From NCBI GenBank assembly GCA_000827265.1, contig KN834753.1:712686-776685 (forward strand): 64,000 nucleotides of DNA, given 5' to 3'. Both the position numbers and the translations under genes were made by a program. Position 1 is the first letter of the stretch; each line of letters starts with the position of its first letter. Below, piece by piece: positions 1 to 14,326 of this stretch. The notes under the pieces are model-generated. The model made no database searches. It had not been told where the DNA came from and saw only the letters and a program-made list of their open reading frames with translations. The stretch is from Collybiopsis luxurians FD-317 M1 (taxonomy: Eukaryota; Basidiomycota; Agaricomycetes; Agaricales; Omphalotaceae).

Positions 1-3000
1 CCGGCAGTACTCTATGCACATGACCTTGTGAACTCAATTACTTTTCTTTTCTTTGCGTATATCCAGTATCTACTTGATTTCCTAGTCACGTTGCTTATTT
101 TAAGTAGGAGACAGTTAAAAGCTCTCTATAGCATCAAAAAGGTTTTTGAAATAGCTCAAAATGTCTGCCGTTGACTTACCAGGAGCCCACCAAGTCGGTG
201 CGTTCAGTGAATTTGCTATTTATGCAAAAGAGCCCGATTGAATTGAGTTCGGTCATAAGTCAAGTTATGCTCGGCATGCACCGGCACAAGGTGTACTGCC
301 GTGGGTATGCCAGATGTACTGCCATGGCTCTTGCGTCCCGTGTGAGCAGCCAGGGCGTCCGTTTAGGCGCCCAAGCAATGCCCACCATCTCTTACCTTAT
401 CCTCTGTCAAGGCTGCTTGTCTTAACTGGATTTCTTTTCTAAGGTACGCTTGTCGCTAATTGCACTGTACTTAGTGTACCACTTCACGTGCCTTTTATTT
501 TGTCTCATTTTTTGGGCGACGAGGACCAGGACAGCGAATTTCGCTTGAACAAAGATGGATACTTGAGATTTGCTAAAGTGATATAACGATATACATAAGC
601 TAAGCTCTATAGACACCCTAAATACGACATTTAGCCAAACATTAGGAGGCCCTTTCTTGATTTAAACATTTGGTCTGAAAATTTCGTCTTTGATAGAATA
701 CAAGATACTTAGGATAACCCAGTTTTCCGCGAGTATCGCTTTTACGGTTGTCTACAGCGACCTGCCTATTTCTACTATTACAAAATTTCAGGTATGCTTC
801 CTATCCTGGCCAGCCGTCTTTGTAGTTCACGAAAAATAGGTGGAGGCAAGTCGGTGACAAGGGTGCGGCAACCCTCCTTCCCACAGGTTTAAAACTCCGA
901 CACGCTGCCGGTCTAAGGCATCCACTGCCATCGCCATCACTTGAGCGGATAAAGTACTATTAAATAGAAATTCTTTGCTATTTTCTCGCCTTGGAAATTC
1001 CTTACAGAGCATAGTCATGAGAGGTGAAGGCGAATCAGATCACATATGAAGGCTTCATTATCCGGAGACGATGATCCTGAGCGACACTCAGCGGAAAGAC
1101 CCTGCGTTCAATAAGTAATGCGGTAGAAAGCATTTAAGAAACAGAAAACGCGCACTCTTGCTACCTCATGTGAGAGTCAAAGGCCAGTCGGCAAGAGCTC
1201 GGAGTTGGAAAATCGTGATGCCAAAAGTAAATTACATGACGTGTTACAATAGTGCAATTGTCACTATGAGCGTAGTTATATAGTGAAACTTACCTGTCTG
1301 CTTTCTGCATGACAAATGGATTGTCAAAAATCCCGCTGAGCGCTGAGCATTGCGCGACGTGGTGCACATGTATCGCTCCACAACTCCACTGGCGGGATCG
1401 ACGAAAAAGTAGAACTTTTCCGATTCTAACCACACTGAAAGTGGAAAAAATTCTGCTTGGCAAAATGGACCAGCTAATAATAAAAATTCCGTAGAGCCAC
1501 CGAATGATTATAATTCAAGTCAGCTGAATGTGATTATATGCGCCATTCAGCTTAATTGATTGATGAAAATTCAGTGGGCTTACTGAATCTTTGTTTTTCG
1601 GTATGCATTCCGCCGAATGGAATTTTTCCTACTTTCGACGTGAACCTTAATGCACCTTGGGGAACGAATTCCATCAAAGATTTCTGGTTCTCAACTTCCC
1701 CTTGCTGACATAATGCAAGCAATATGGCAGACCAAATACTTAGAGAATGGGACGGTGAGTATAATGTATATCCTATCCTTACTAGTAGACTTGAACCTAG
1801 CTATCCATTACACAGGGTTCCATTGCGGAACCGCTACGATTGCTAGCATTATTTCCTTCAACCCCTGGCGGCTAGGCATAGAGCTCGAAAGAACATCTGC
1901 TGCAGCAAGGAACGGAAAGAATATAAGAGAGCCACCGTTTCTACGAGCACCTTGAAGTAACACTCATTTTTGAATTATCCTTCCTTTTGTGAACCCACTG
2001 CACTCATCAAAACCAATTTAAGTTGAGAAACTGAGAATTATTCGCCTGCTGAAGGTGCGCATGTTCTATGATGTCTCTTTCTAAACTTAGGCTTGCGGAA
2101 AGTATGCTACAAGTTCCCCCCGATGTCATGAATATGATTTGATAGGCTCACTCTAGGCGTCTTAAACTGATTGATGCGGCCTATTCCCTGCTGTATATTC
2201 CCTGCTGCATATATAGTGTATATGGTCCAACTTGAAAACTTTAACAGTACACAGGTGAGTGGCAGGTGAAAATCGCAGGCCTGATTGCTCAAGGTGTCCT
2301 AGAGAATGGACTATTCAATAGAGCGGCCGGGTGCCTGCAATCATGCCCCCTTGTTTCTTTTTTAAACCATGGGGCTATCTCGCTAACCGTACACAATGGC
2401 AAGAAACACATAAGTAGTCCTCACTTACAATATTTTCGATGTTGTGACCCCACGCTTATATATTTCAGCCATGGCATTCAATGGTCACTGGTTTGTGTGT
2501 CCTTGAGCGATGGCAGAAAAGCTCCCCATCTCACGCCACCGTTATCTTCGGAGCTCTTCACTCCAGCGCTTCAACGAAGACAGATGTGTGTGAAGCACAG
2601 ACACATAAAATCGGATTTTTTTTCGCTTTCTCCTGCCGATCCTTGACCTCATTTTCTGTCATTCTTTTGAGCACAACTCATTTCGTTTCCCATGTACCGC
2701 TTAAAATCGGAGCTTTCTCACAGTCGCAATACTGAAGGCTTGTTGACGTCCCGAGGCGTTAGACCTTTGCAAAATCATAGCTGAAAATTAACGTCTCGAC
2801 ATTCCTTATGATTCATTAATACACGACTGCGTTTGTTCTTCAGAGTGACCCCTCAATCCGTGGAAAGGGAATACTCCGCTGTAAAATCAAAAGCCGCGGC
2901 TCCTTTTCAGAAAAGCATTCTCATCTACCTCGGATCTCAGCCATGGGCTCCAATGAGGACACACCTTGATTTATCGATACGATGGTTTGTTCGCAATGAA

Positions 3001-4938
3001 CATCAATGAGGCGGGCAAGGATTGCGACTCATGCTCAGAGAGACAGAGAAAAATCGTATTCGGGGAAACAATCTCTCATTGCTGGAAAGCTCACCAGGGA
3101 AATGCTAGGAACGAGGGCATTTCGATTGTGTAGTAAATGAACTCAGGGCGCGTCCTCAATCGCCATTCGTTTCCGAGATTGGAATAATTTCCCTCAGCAT
3201 GGCATTTCTCACCGGAAGACCATAATTGGCTTTGATATCGCCATTTCGGGCTGATCCTTCCCGCGCTGGATTCGATCTGAGCAAATGCGATCTCCAGTTA
3301 CGAGGGCTTGAAATACTTCCGGGATTTCCTCTATATATTTCCGCAGTCTGTTGTCAGGACACACTCCTAAGTCACGGTATATGGCGGTAAAAACTTAGGC
3401 TTTGTGTGCTCAAGAAAAGAGCCTTGCACGAGTTTAATGACGCTCTCTAACTGCATTTAGATTGAAAATGAATCCTTTGTGGAGATCTCGGCCTCTGTAT
3501 TCCGTGCCCTTTAATACGCTGAGATACACTGAGATGAACTCGCGATAATTATCATGATATTTGGACGTGACTGATCGAAGACGCGATCACGAGCTCGTAT
3601 GCATGGCTCACTGAACACCGAGAGCGTACCACATCGCGCAGGCTCTACAGGAACCCTGGGACCGGTGGTAAGTACATGGATACTTCTACTACTCAAGATG
3701 ATGATTTTTGAATTTCGACACTGACATCGTTTACATCTGCACGTTTTAGCAATTAATCCTGTTTGCAGTAGTCGTTTTCTAGGAAGCATTTTTTTTTCTT
3801 CTTTGCGTACATATGCATGCTTGTTGCGCACGAATTTGCAGTCTAACAATCGAATTTGAATTTATCTTTACACTCGGACCGGACGTTCAAGCTTTCTCCT
3901 CCCATTTTTATGGCACCGAACTTGACAGTGTGATTAACGAGTACCCAACTGTTGGGTGTATAATTCATGTCACTGGCGCCAAGCTCCTTTCAAGTAGTAT
4001 TAATGAAAAAAAGGCATATCCCTATCTGGTTCAATCGCGTCGTTTTCTCGTCTCTCCTTTATGGAATGGGCAGACTATTTTCGCTGCATAGATAAGCACT
4101 AAGAATGGACGGATGTTGAAATGGTTCCTGTATCAAGATTTTACATCGATTCTGTTGGATATGAGAAATCGCTACCCCAAAAATGGTCTCTTGGCTTTTC
4201 AATATCCCTGTCGTCATCAGTCATCTTCCGAAGTTGCGAACCCATTTTCACGGAACATGGGTTAGCGAAGCCAACGCTCTCTCGAGGTGCTTCCTAGCCA
4301 GAGTAGAAATGTGTGTTCCATAGATGTATTTTACTTGGTAGTAGTATGTACATTATGGTAAACTGGTCGTTCGGGAATCGGATCTTGGCCAGTATAATAT
4401 ATATCCTACCCTATCCAATTCTGCAACGCAGGTCTTCTCCTTCTTAATATCAGAAGTCCTCATTAACCATTTGCATCCTCAGACTTGAAGTCGTAATTAG
4501 TCAAAAAACCCGGCAAGAAATCCACAGATGTCGTTGACTCTTAGAGAAAGCTCGCGCATCGTAGCGTATAATTGTGGGGAGGAGGTCCTTCTCTCGATCG
4601 CATTTCTGTTTCTTATCTCAGACAACTACGGCAATGTTATGCAATTCGCAGGAAGCGCATTCCATATGGACGCAGTGCAGTGACAATGATGGCCTTTTTC
4701 GTCTCCATGAAAAATGTCGGGTACACGAAGTTCATAGCCAGCAATCAATTTCAAGAGCCAATTGAAGCGAGGCCAAACTAGATAGTACAGTTCCAATTTT
4801 GAGAAATCTTACGAAATACGCGCGGTGAATTTCGGGAGAAAGCCTTTTTATTCTATGAAGAGCAGAAAGCTTGAGCGAAGTAGCATCTACGGACAAGACG
4901 TCTGATGATGGTAAGTTTCTACAGTATGCTTAAAGTGG
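1..4938. other. Gene-poor stretch, no supported gene
   Basis: Reading frames here are short (at most about 125 codons), overlap on both strands and show no recognisable domain, signal peptide or chain of exons joined by good splice sites. I see no tRNA-like cloverleaf and no clear transposon protein. Small local repeats occur, for example a doubled ATTCCCTGCTG near 2187-2210 and a short inverted pair (AGCTGAATG / CATTCAGCT) near 1520-1555. It may be old repeat-derived or intergenic DNA. A non-coding RNA cannot be excluded by eye. Confidence 0.5.
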
Positions 4939-7261
4939 TTATTGTTCCACGGAAGTTGCTTTGCTCCATCCTCGTAGTTGTGGTCCATATCGATAGAAGA
5001 TGAACGGTGCTGGGCACCCAATTACAAGACAAATAAGAGCCAAAATAGAATTTCCCCAGCCTGGGAGCACATATAAACAATTACACCGTGAAAAAACCAA
5101 GGGAATAAACATACCGTCTCCTAATTTCCCATACATCTGGTCGGCAAACAGTGGGAAACCAAATCCAGCTAGCGCTCTGAACGAAACCACCCCTGCAATA
5201 GCACTAGCTGCATGAAGCGCGTAATTGTCGACCTTTCTTGGAATAAACATCTACAAGGTGAACCGATAGTGTGGAAAGACATACGAGATAAGTTTGGATA
5301 CATGTCCAGTTCCCGCCTGCATGGTAAGCGATTAGTGTCATTCGTCCAGAAAGTCCAAACTAAGCATACCTATTCCGATGGAATAAATGAAGACTCCCAG
5401 GTCTACGGCCTCGGATTGAGATAGACAACAAGATCATCAATTGTCCCACATACCTGGGGCGAGCCAAAAGAGCCGAGCATTGGCCGTCCAACCATATATC
5501 AATAAACCAATAGGCAAAGTTGTCGCCGAAACCATGAGTAAAGGAAGCCTTTCAGTCGAATTTGAGCCATGGACCCGAAGGATGACGGTGAACCATTTAC
5601 CTCATTTCTGGCGTGCCCACTCCACCATTACGAGCTTTCAAACGCCGGTAGATTGTGTTAAGAACTCGCGCACCAACTTGCCCTCCGACTGCATGTTTTG
5701 ATTAGACATGCGTCATTAAGCCAAGGGCCTGCGCTTACCTGTGGATCCCACAGCGATTGCCAGGTAGTGAATACCGGCTATACCCGAATTTTCACCATAT
5801 TGGTCAGTGAAAACTTGAACAAAAGCTTGAATGTGATCATAAGTTCACAGAAAACCATTCCAGGTACGTAGAAAGACTCACTGGTAAGACTGAGATATAG
5901 AACACCATATAAAACTGCCATATACAAAGCAAAAACTTGCACGATCGGCTCTGTGAACAGGAATTTAATCGGCTTAAACATGCCACGAGCCATATACGTC
6001 GTCCAGTGTCGATTGGGATCCTCGAATGCCGAGCGGTAATTTTTACCAGTGGAAGTCCGCAAGGAATGAGCTTTTCTTTTGAGAATCTGGGGACCATACG
6101 TCTCACGAAGAAAAACCTACGCCAGCATTTAGTCGTGGGCGTTTCATTTCAGAAGAAGACTTACAAATCCCGCGACTTGGAGTAGGCCATCTGCAATGCT
6201 TACACTCCAAAACACCCACTGCCAATTGGACTTGAGCGCGATCCAGCCTCCTACGAGAGGTCCGGTAGACGGCCCGACTAATGGAGCGAGTGAATAAAGG
6301 CTCATGGCCATCCCTCTTTCCTCGGGAGACCATAGATCGCCGACCACACCGCCTCCTGGATGATGATGTACGACTCGTTATCAAAAGTAAGAGACAAGAC
6401 ATTCTCTAGGGTTGCTTACCGATAGATTGAGGCGCGGCTCCCCCAAATCCGGCAAGAAATCGGAACACTAGCATCTGTGCGGGAGTTTTTGCTACGGAGC
6501 AAAGAGAATTGAAGACTACAAAGTTTGGATGAATTCCTTGCGTCGCACATATCACAGTGGCCAGCTTACTGAGAAACCATATATTAGATACTTGTAGAAT
6601 GACTAGTCGGCCGCATAACTCGGATAGAGGACCCCAAAACAATGGCTGCGAAGGTCAGTCAGATAAAAGCCCTAGACTACGAAAAGCTGCTCACCCCCAA
6701 CGCGTATGCAAGAACAAAGATAGACAGCAACATATTCTCAAAAATGGAACCGGGAGGAAGATTCAAGTCGTTAGATATTTGCGGTAAAGTCGGTGAAGAT
6801 ATCGAGGATGCGACTGGACTAGTGCGGTGTCAAAGAAATATCGACAATGCAGAGCATCCTCCTGACCTGATGAAGGTGAAAAGACTGACGACCAACGTCA
6901 CTGTCCACCGTTTCTTTTTACTCCAATTACGGGGGTTGTTAGGGTCCTGAGGACCCTCCCATTGTACAATGATAGGTTCCTCAAGCTTGCTGTCGGTTCC
7001 CGGTGTAACATCAGATGGTGTGTTCAGCAAGTCGGATTCAGACTCGTGTAACGTAGAGTTGTCAGCCGTGGCAAGTTCCAGTTTTTCGACATCTCTGCCC
7101 GGAAAAGAGAAGGAAGGGTGGTCCTCTTTATTCGGCGACGCGTCTTCGCGTTCACGGTTATGGGGTTCCGAGTCGTTGATAAGGCGAGACGAAGGAGAAG
7201 CCGCGCGTTCTGTTGAAGCAGAAGATATGGCACTGGAAGGTTGCAACATTGAAATTGCCAT
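4939..7261 (-). CDS. MFS exporter, DHA1 drug/polyamine type
   Basis: Predicted 12-helix major facilitator of the plasma membrane, probably a drug or polyamine proton antiporter of the DHA1/Tpo1-like group. The first exon (to about 6830) encodes a long hydrophilic Ser/Glu-rich N-terminus ending in the family hallmark DPNNPRNWSKKKRW just before helix 1. Later exons carry FVLAYALGPLFWGPLSELCGR (helix 2 to the A-like motif), FRFLAGFGGAAPQSIG, then GVVGDLWSPEERGMAMSLYS and LVGPSTGPLVGGWIA (motif C-like, typical of antiporters), and AFEDPNRHWTTYMARGMFKP in the central loop. The C-terminal exon (4939-5250) ends in two helices and a short tail. At least six exons with introns near 50 bases. The start is taken at 7261 (MAISMLQPSS); an in-frame ATG at 7294 is the alternative. 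Divergent from the leucine gene at 8643. Substrate unknown. Confidence 0.85.
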
Positions 7262-8642
7262 GACGGAGTGGTGTGTGTATACGACTGCTCCCATCCGACC
7301 ACATTCTTATCGGATTGATACCCTCGACGAAAAACACTCACGTTGGGCTCTGCGGAGTTATGTGAGCATGGTAATCTCACGAAAAAGCCAAGGATATCTG
7401 TTCGTGCATTTTGTCACCGACAGCTATGGAAAATTAGAGAACACATATGGAAAGTAGGTAGTCCAGGGAGGACGCCTCAAGATTCTCAAGGAATCCGCGT
7501 ATGTCCTCGGATTCCTACACATTTTGAGTTTATCAGTGGCTGTAGATCCTGGCAAAGACATGGTATTGGGCAAGGGGAATGAAGCCACCGCAGAGAAGGT
7601 TCGGGTGGGAATTTTTTTCATTCGGAGGCATCACCACGGATTTTCCCGATTCCGCGTGTGCTGTGCACTGGATCGCCTCGATATTCTGAAAAATAAGCAC
7701 GACTTCGTCTGTTTCCTTATCTTCATACCAAAGGAAAAAACTATATCCCAAATTACAGCTTCTGATTTCGTCCAACCTGGACAAGTTACCACGCGGCCAT
7801 CGAATACCATGCGGCAGTCCAGCATCAAGGCGGAATCCAAGGATAGCTTAAGGGAACAAAGTCCTACCTTTGGGCAATCATTCGTGTATATCGATGGACA
7901 GTTAAACTTGCAAGGGACCTCGGAAAGAGAACCCAGCTGTCCCTGGGTACGGGGTCCCGCAGGGAATATTCGGAAGTGTGTCTTGCACGACGAGGATTGC
8001 CAGATACTGCTGACGATTTTTTCTCCCTTCTTCAACAAAAATTAACACTTATGTTTCGGGTGAACTCCACATTTGGTGGCAGAAAACTTACCAATTCGGA
8101 GGCATTACTTCCTAAAGGGTTTGAGCAATAGCTCGGAGACTAGGACAGCAAAGTAACCTTTCTCGCGGCTCCTTCTTTTCTTTCTTGTCCTACTCGAAAC
8201 TTGGGATCAACCGGGTCCATGGAACGGGGCCTGTAGTCGTCACCCAATTGTGCAATGCAGCCGACTCCATGATTTTGGATCTTTCATATGCTTCTATTGC
8301 TAAACAGGACGTTAAAGTGAGGATGATTCTCTCACCTTATTTTCGTGATGGTCCGAGCATCCAAGATTTCCATACGTCAATCCTTTACAGGAAATGATTG
8401 CTACTGGGTTGTTATTGGTCGATTCACAATCACGCTTGGCAATAGGATGAGTTTTTTTTCTCCTTCTGCTGCGAAAGAGCTGATGAATGCTTTCAGTTTC
8501 CACGGAGCATTGGCGTAGGTGAGAGAATCTCAGCACCTATGTTTGAGGAGCAACAATCAACAGGTTTCCGGTATTTAAGGCTCGTCAACTCGCAAATAGA
8601 GTATCATTCATTTTCTCAAGTTCAACCCACTTCTTAGACGCC
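7262..8642. other. Divergent intergenic region of MFS and LEU4 genes
   Basis: About 1.4 kb between the two divergent starts. Open frames on both strands (for example 7524-8045 plus and 7631-8038 minus) overlap each other and resemble no family I know, so I do not call them genes. The region presumably holds both promoters. I looked for a Leu3-type CCGG-N2-CCGG site upstream of the leucine gene and did not see an exact one. Confidence 0.5.
8572..8578 (+). promoter_or_regulatory. Possible TATA element of LEU4-like gene
   Basis: TATTTAA lies 65-71 bases upstream of the ATG at 8643, a reasonable distance for a fungal TATA-like element, and is followed by a pyrimidine-rich stretch. This is a motif match only. 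Confidence 0.35.
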
Positions 8643-10949
8643 ATGCCAATGCTGTATGCTAAGCTCACTGCTGTCTTGTCTCCTTTTGAATGTTTACTGA
8701 TTTATCGGTTCTTTCTTAGCACTGATCCGTCCACCAAGTATTTGCCTTACCCTGATGTTCCTTTCCAGAAAGGATACATTCGCCAATGGCCCAACCGACG
8801 AACGACTGCTGCTCCGATCTGGCTATCTACCGATCTTCGAGATGGTAATCAAGCTCTAGTCAACCCGATGAGTAACGCCACAAAGCTCGAGCTTTTCAGG
8901 TGGGTAGAGGAGCTGGTCATTGGGCCTCAGCTTAATACTTCACATAGATTACTAGTTAAGATTGGATTCAAGCAAATTGAGGTTGCATACCCTGCGTCAG
9001 GGGAAACAGAGTTTCAGTTCGTGCGAGATCTCATAGAAAATAACGAAGTTCCCGAGGATGTTGCGCTTCAAGTGAGCTAGCTTTACGCACCCCTATGTTA
9101 TTCTGATGCTTACTCTTTCTTGCGTAGATAATCACTCCTGCTCGACCCGACTTGATAACGAAGTCGATTGCCTCCTTGGCCGGTGTCAAACATGGTGTCA
9201 TTCATCTTTACAACGCTGTATCCCCGGTGTTCCGCGAAGTAGTGTTCCGTAACACTAAAGAGCAGACCATCGACCTTACTATCAATGCTGTGAAGCTAGT
9301 CAAAAAGTTGACCGAGGAAGAGACGGCTCGTTCAGGTGACTATCTCCGCTTCTTTTCAATACAAGATCTACGACTTAATTATGTCACTAAAGGGGCTCGT
9401 TTTACTCTAAATTACTGTTTGGAAACTTTTTCCCAGACGGAGCCCGAATTCGCTGTCGAACTGGGAAATAGAGTCCTCGCGGAGTGGGGAAAAGCCTCTC
9501 CCGAGGACAAAGTCTACTTCAATTTGGCTGCCACGGTGGAGTCCGCACCGAGCAACCACTATGCCGACATGGCAAGTGATTGAGTTTGTTTGTTACACAC
9601 CTTCTGAATTAAGATTATAGGTCGAATACTTCAATAATAACATCAACCAACGGGACTCCGTGCTGTTGAGCATTCATCCTCATAATGATAGAGGTTTGTC
9701 CATTTAAAGTCGACACTGACAATTCAATACTTATCACTTTCTAGGCACTGGTGTTGCCGCTACCGAATTGGCCCTCCTGGCCGGGGGCGATCGCGTGGAA
9801 GGCTGCCTACTTGGTAATGGCGAGCGTACTGGGAATGTCGACCTCATCACCCTTGCTTTGAACCTGTACTCCCAGGGTATCTCTCCTGGTCTCGATTTCT
9901 CCAATCTTCCCGAGATCGTTCAAGTTGTGTGCCGGTGCAATGAGTCGGCAGTCCCGGTTCGTTATCCCTATGCAGGGACACTCGTATTTTCTGCCTTCGC
10001 CGGTACTCACCAAGATGCCATCAAAAAAGGCCTTGACGCTCAAGCTGCACGCTGGGAGAAAGTCGATCGTACTGGCGAAGGTAACAAATATTGGGCTATG
10101 CCCTACATCCCCATTGACCCGAAGGATATCGGTTACGGCTACGAAAACCTTATCCGAGTGTCCAGTCAAAGTGGAAAAGCCGGAACAGCATACGTCATCA
10201 AACAAACACTTCAATTCGACCTCCCTCGTCGTATGCAAGTTTCATTCTACGGCGTCGTTCAGAACGAATGCGAAAGATCAGGAAAGGAGATGACCACCGC
10301 ACTTATCACCAACGCATTCAAGCAACAGTACTGCTTGAGCTCCAAGCCCATTGGCAGACTCCATCTTCAGTCTTATAATATCATTCCTCTTTCTCCCTCT
10401 TCAGAACCTTCTTCTCTGGCCTCGGACGAAGTTGATGGGTCCATCACTACCCCTGAACAAGCAGGCGACCTTGTTCACTTCGAAGGACAAATATCGGTGG
10501 ATGGTCGTGTGCGTACAATTACAGGAGATGGTCGAGAGGCACGACTTGCTCTTCTAGATGCGCTCCGAAGTGACCTGGAATTGGAGGTGAACGTCGGAGA
10601 GATCGTGGAGCAGACTTTGCTGGGCGAAAAAGTTAAGACCGTCACTTTCCTCGAAGTTGCTTTGCCCGGTGTCTCTGCATCCAAATCCGGGGCGGGCAGT
10701 GTTTGGGGTGTCGGTGTTTCAACTGATTCCATTACATCCCAGTGTCGTGCAATCATCAGTGGGGTCAACGGCCTTGTTGAAGACAAACGATTACCCCGTG
10801 CGAAGATGGTATACACTCCTCGTCGAGATGAGTCTGCTCAGCGATCGGAATCGTGGCTTCGTGATGTCAAACTTCGTACCGGCCATAGCGTGGTTCGCAC
10901 ACCTGACCAGGAGAGGTCTGAGCTTATTAGTGTTGCTGCCCCACTATAG
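8643..10949 (+). CDS. LEU4: 2-isopropylmalate synthase
   Basis: Catalyses the first committed step of leucine synthesis, condensing acetyl-CoA with 2-oxoisovalerate; in fungi usually mitochondrial and inhibited by leucine. Seven exons fit all conserved motifs: 8643-8653, 8720-8899, 8948-9071, 9128-9335, 9393-9571, 9621-9693 and 9745-10949. They sum to 1980 bases, giving 659 residues. The TIM-barrel part shows [15 protein letters not shown] (divalent metal and substrate site), [44 protein letters not shown] (HxHND metal ligands) and [11 protein letters not shown]. Residues from about 430 on form the LeuA allosteric domain ([12 protein letters not shown] through to the C-terminus). The first coding exon is only 11 bases (MPML...). 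Intron 5 (9572-9620) begins GCAAGT rather than GT. No clear mitochondrial presequence is visible. Confidence 0.96.
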
Positions 10950-11396
10950 ACTTCAGAGATATTAATGTTTCGGTTGTATTACAAGCTGTAATGTATACCT
11001 ATTTCTATTTCCTAGATTTCTCCGTGTATGTATTAGTAAACAACCTCGGTAAAAGACCTTGGCGATAATCGTCGGCGCTTATTCTTCACCGAGCGCTCAA
11101 TTCCCCCCTAATACACCATAATTGCAACGTGACGCTCGAATGCCGATATGCCTCTACGAACTGGTAGATTCACGTAAATTGTATCGTGAATACAATGAGC
11201 CTTATCATCATGTCTAAACAATAGAAAGAAGGATTACTCTCATTCGCTCAGGAGTTCTGCGTTTTCTGTCGGATTCCTAAGTTCCTTGACAAAATTTTAT
11301 ATCTCTGAATGCATTCCAATCATCATAATAACGGAAGTAGGTAAATGTACACGCGTATGGAATAGAGTCGTAAATTTCATCAAACGGTTTTTCCTG
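10950..11396. other. Convergent 3' intergenic region
   Basis: About 450 bases between the stop of the leucine gene (plus) and the stop of the beta-glucosidase gene (minus). It must contain both transcript ends. I see no gene, no long hairpin and no strong poly-A signal that I would assign. Confidence 0.5.
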
Positions 11397-14081
<2,685 letters not shown>

Positions 14082-14326
14082 GGTAAGAGGTACCTCGCTG
14101 CGACGACGACTTGGAGGTGTCGCTTCATTGTTGTGAGTGAGTCCTTTCTTATAATGGTCAGACGCTGCGCGGGTCAGACGTCCGTGATAGGATACAACAG
14201 ACTTTTTTCCGAGGTTACTCCCCGAGGTTTATCCTCTTGCTCCATTTTCAGATGGTTCGGCGGCCCGTAAACGAATTGCGCGAAGTGATCCCATCCTGAG
14301 CCTCAACTTGCTCTCACATTTTCTTT
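14082..14326. promoter_or_regulatory. Shared bidirectional promoter region
   Basis: Only 245 bases separate the start of the beta-glucosidase (minus, 14081) from the start of the oxidoreductase (plus, 14327), so both promoters must lie here or overlap the transcript leaders. No individual factor site is claimed. The arrangement would allow joint regulation of the two genes. Confidence 0.55.

Noticed and set aside
6969..7457. 162-codon frame opposite the transporter's first exon
   Set aside because: Antisense of the coding N-terminus of the MFS protein, with no features of its own.
7524..8045. 173-codon open frame on the plus strand and a 135-codon frame opposite it
   Set aside because: They overlap antisense, have no domain or splice support, and lie in a divergent promoter region. 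Chance frames are more likely.
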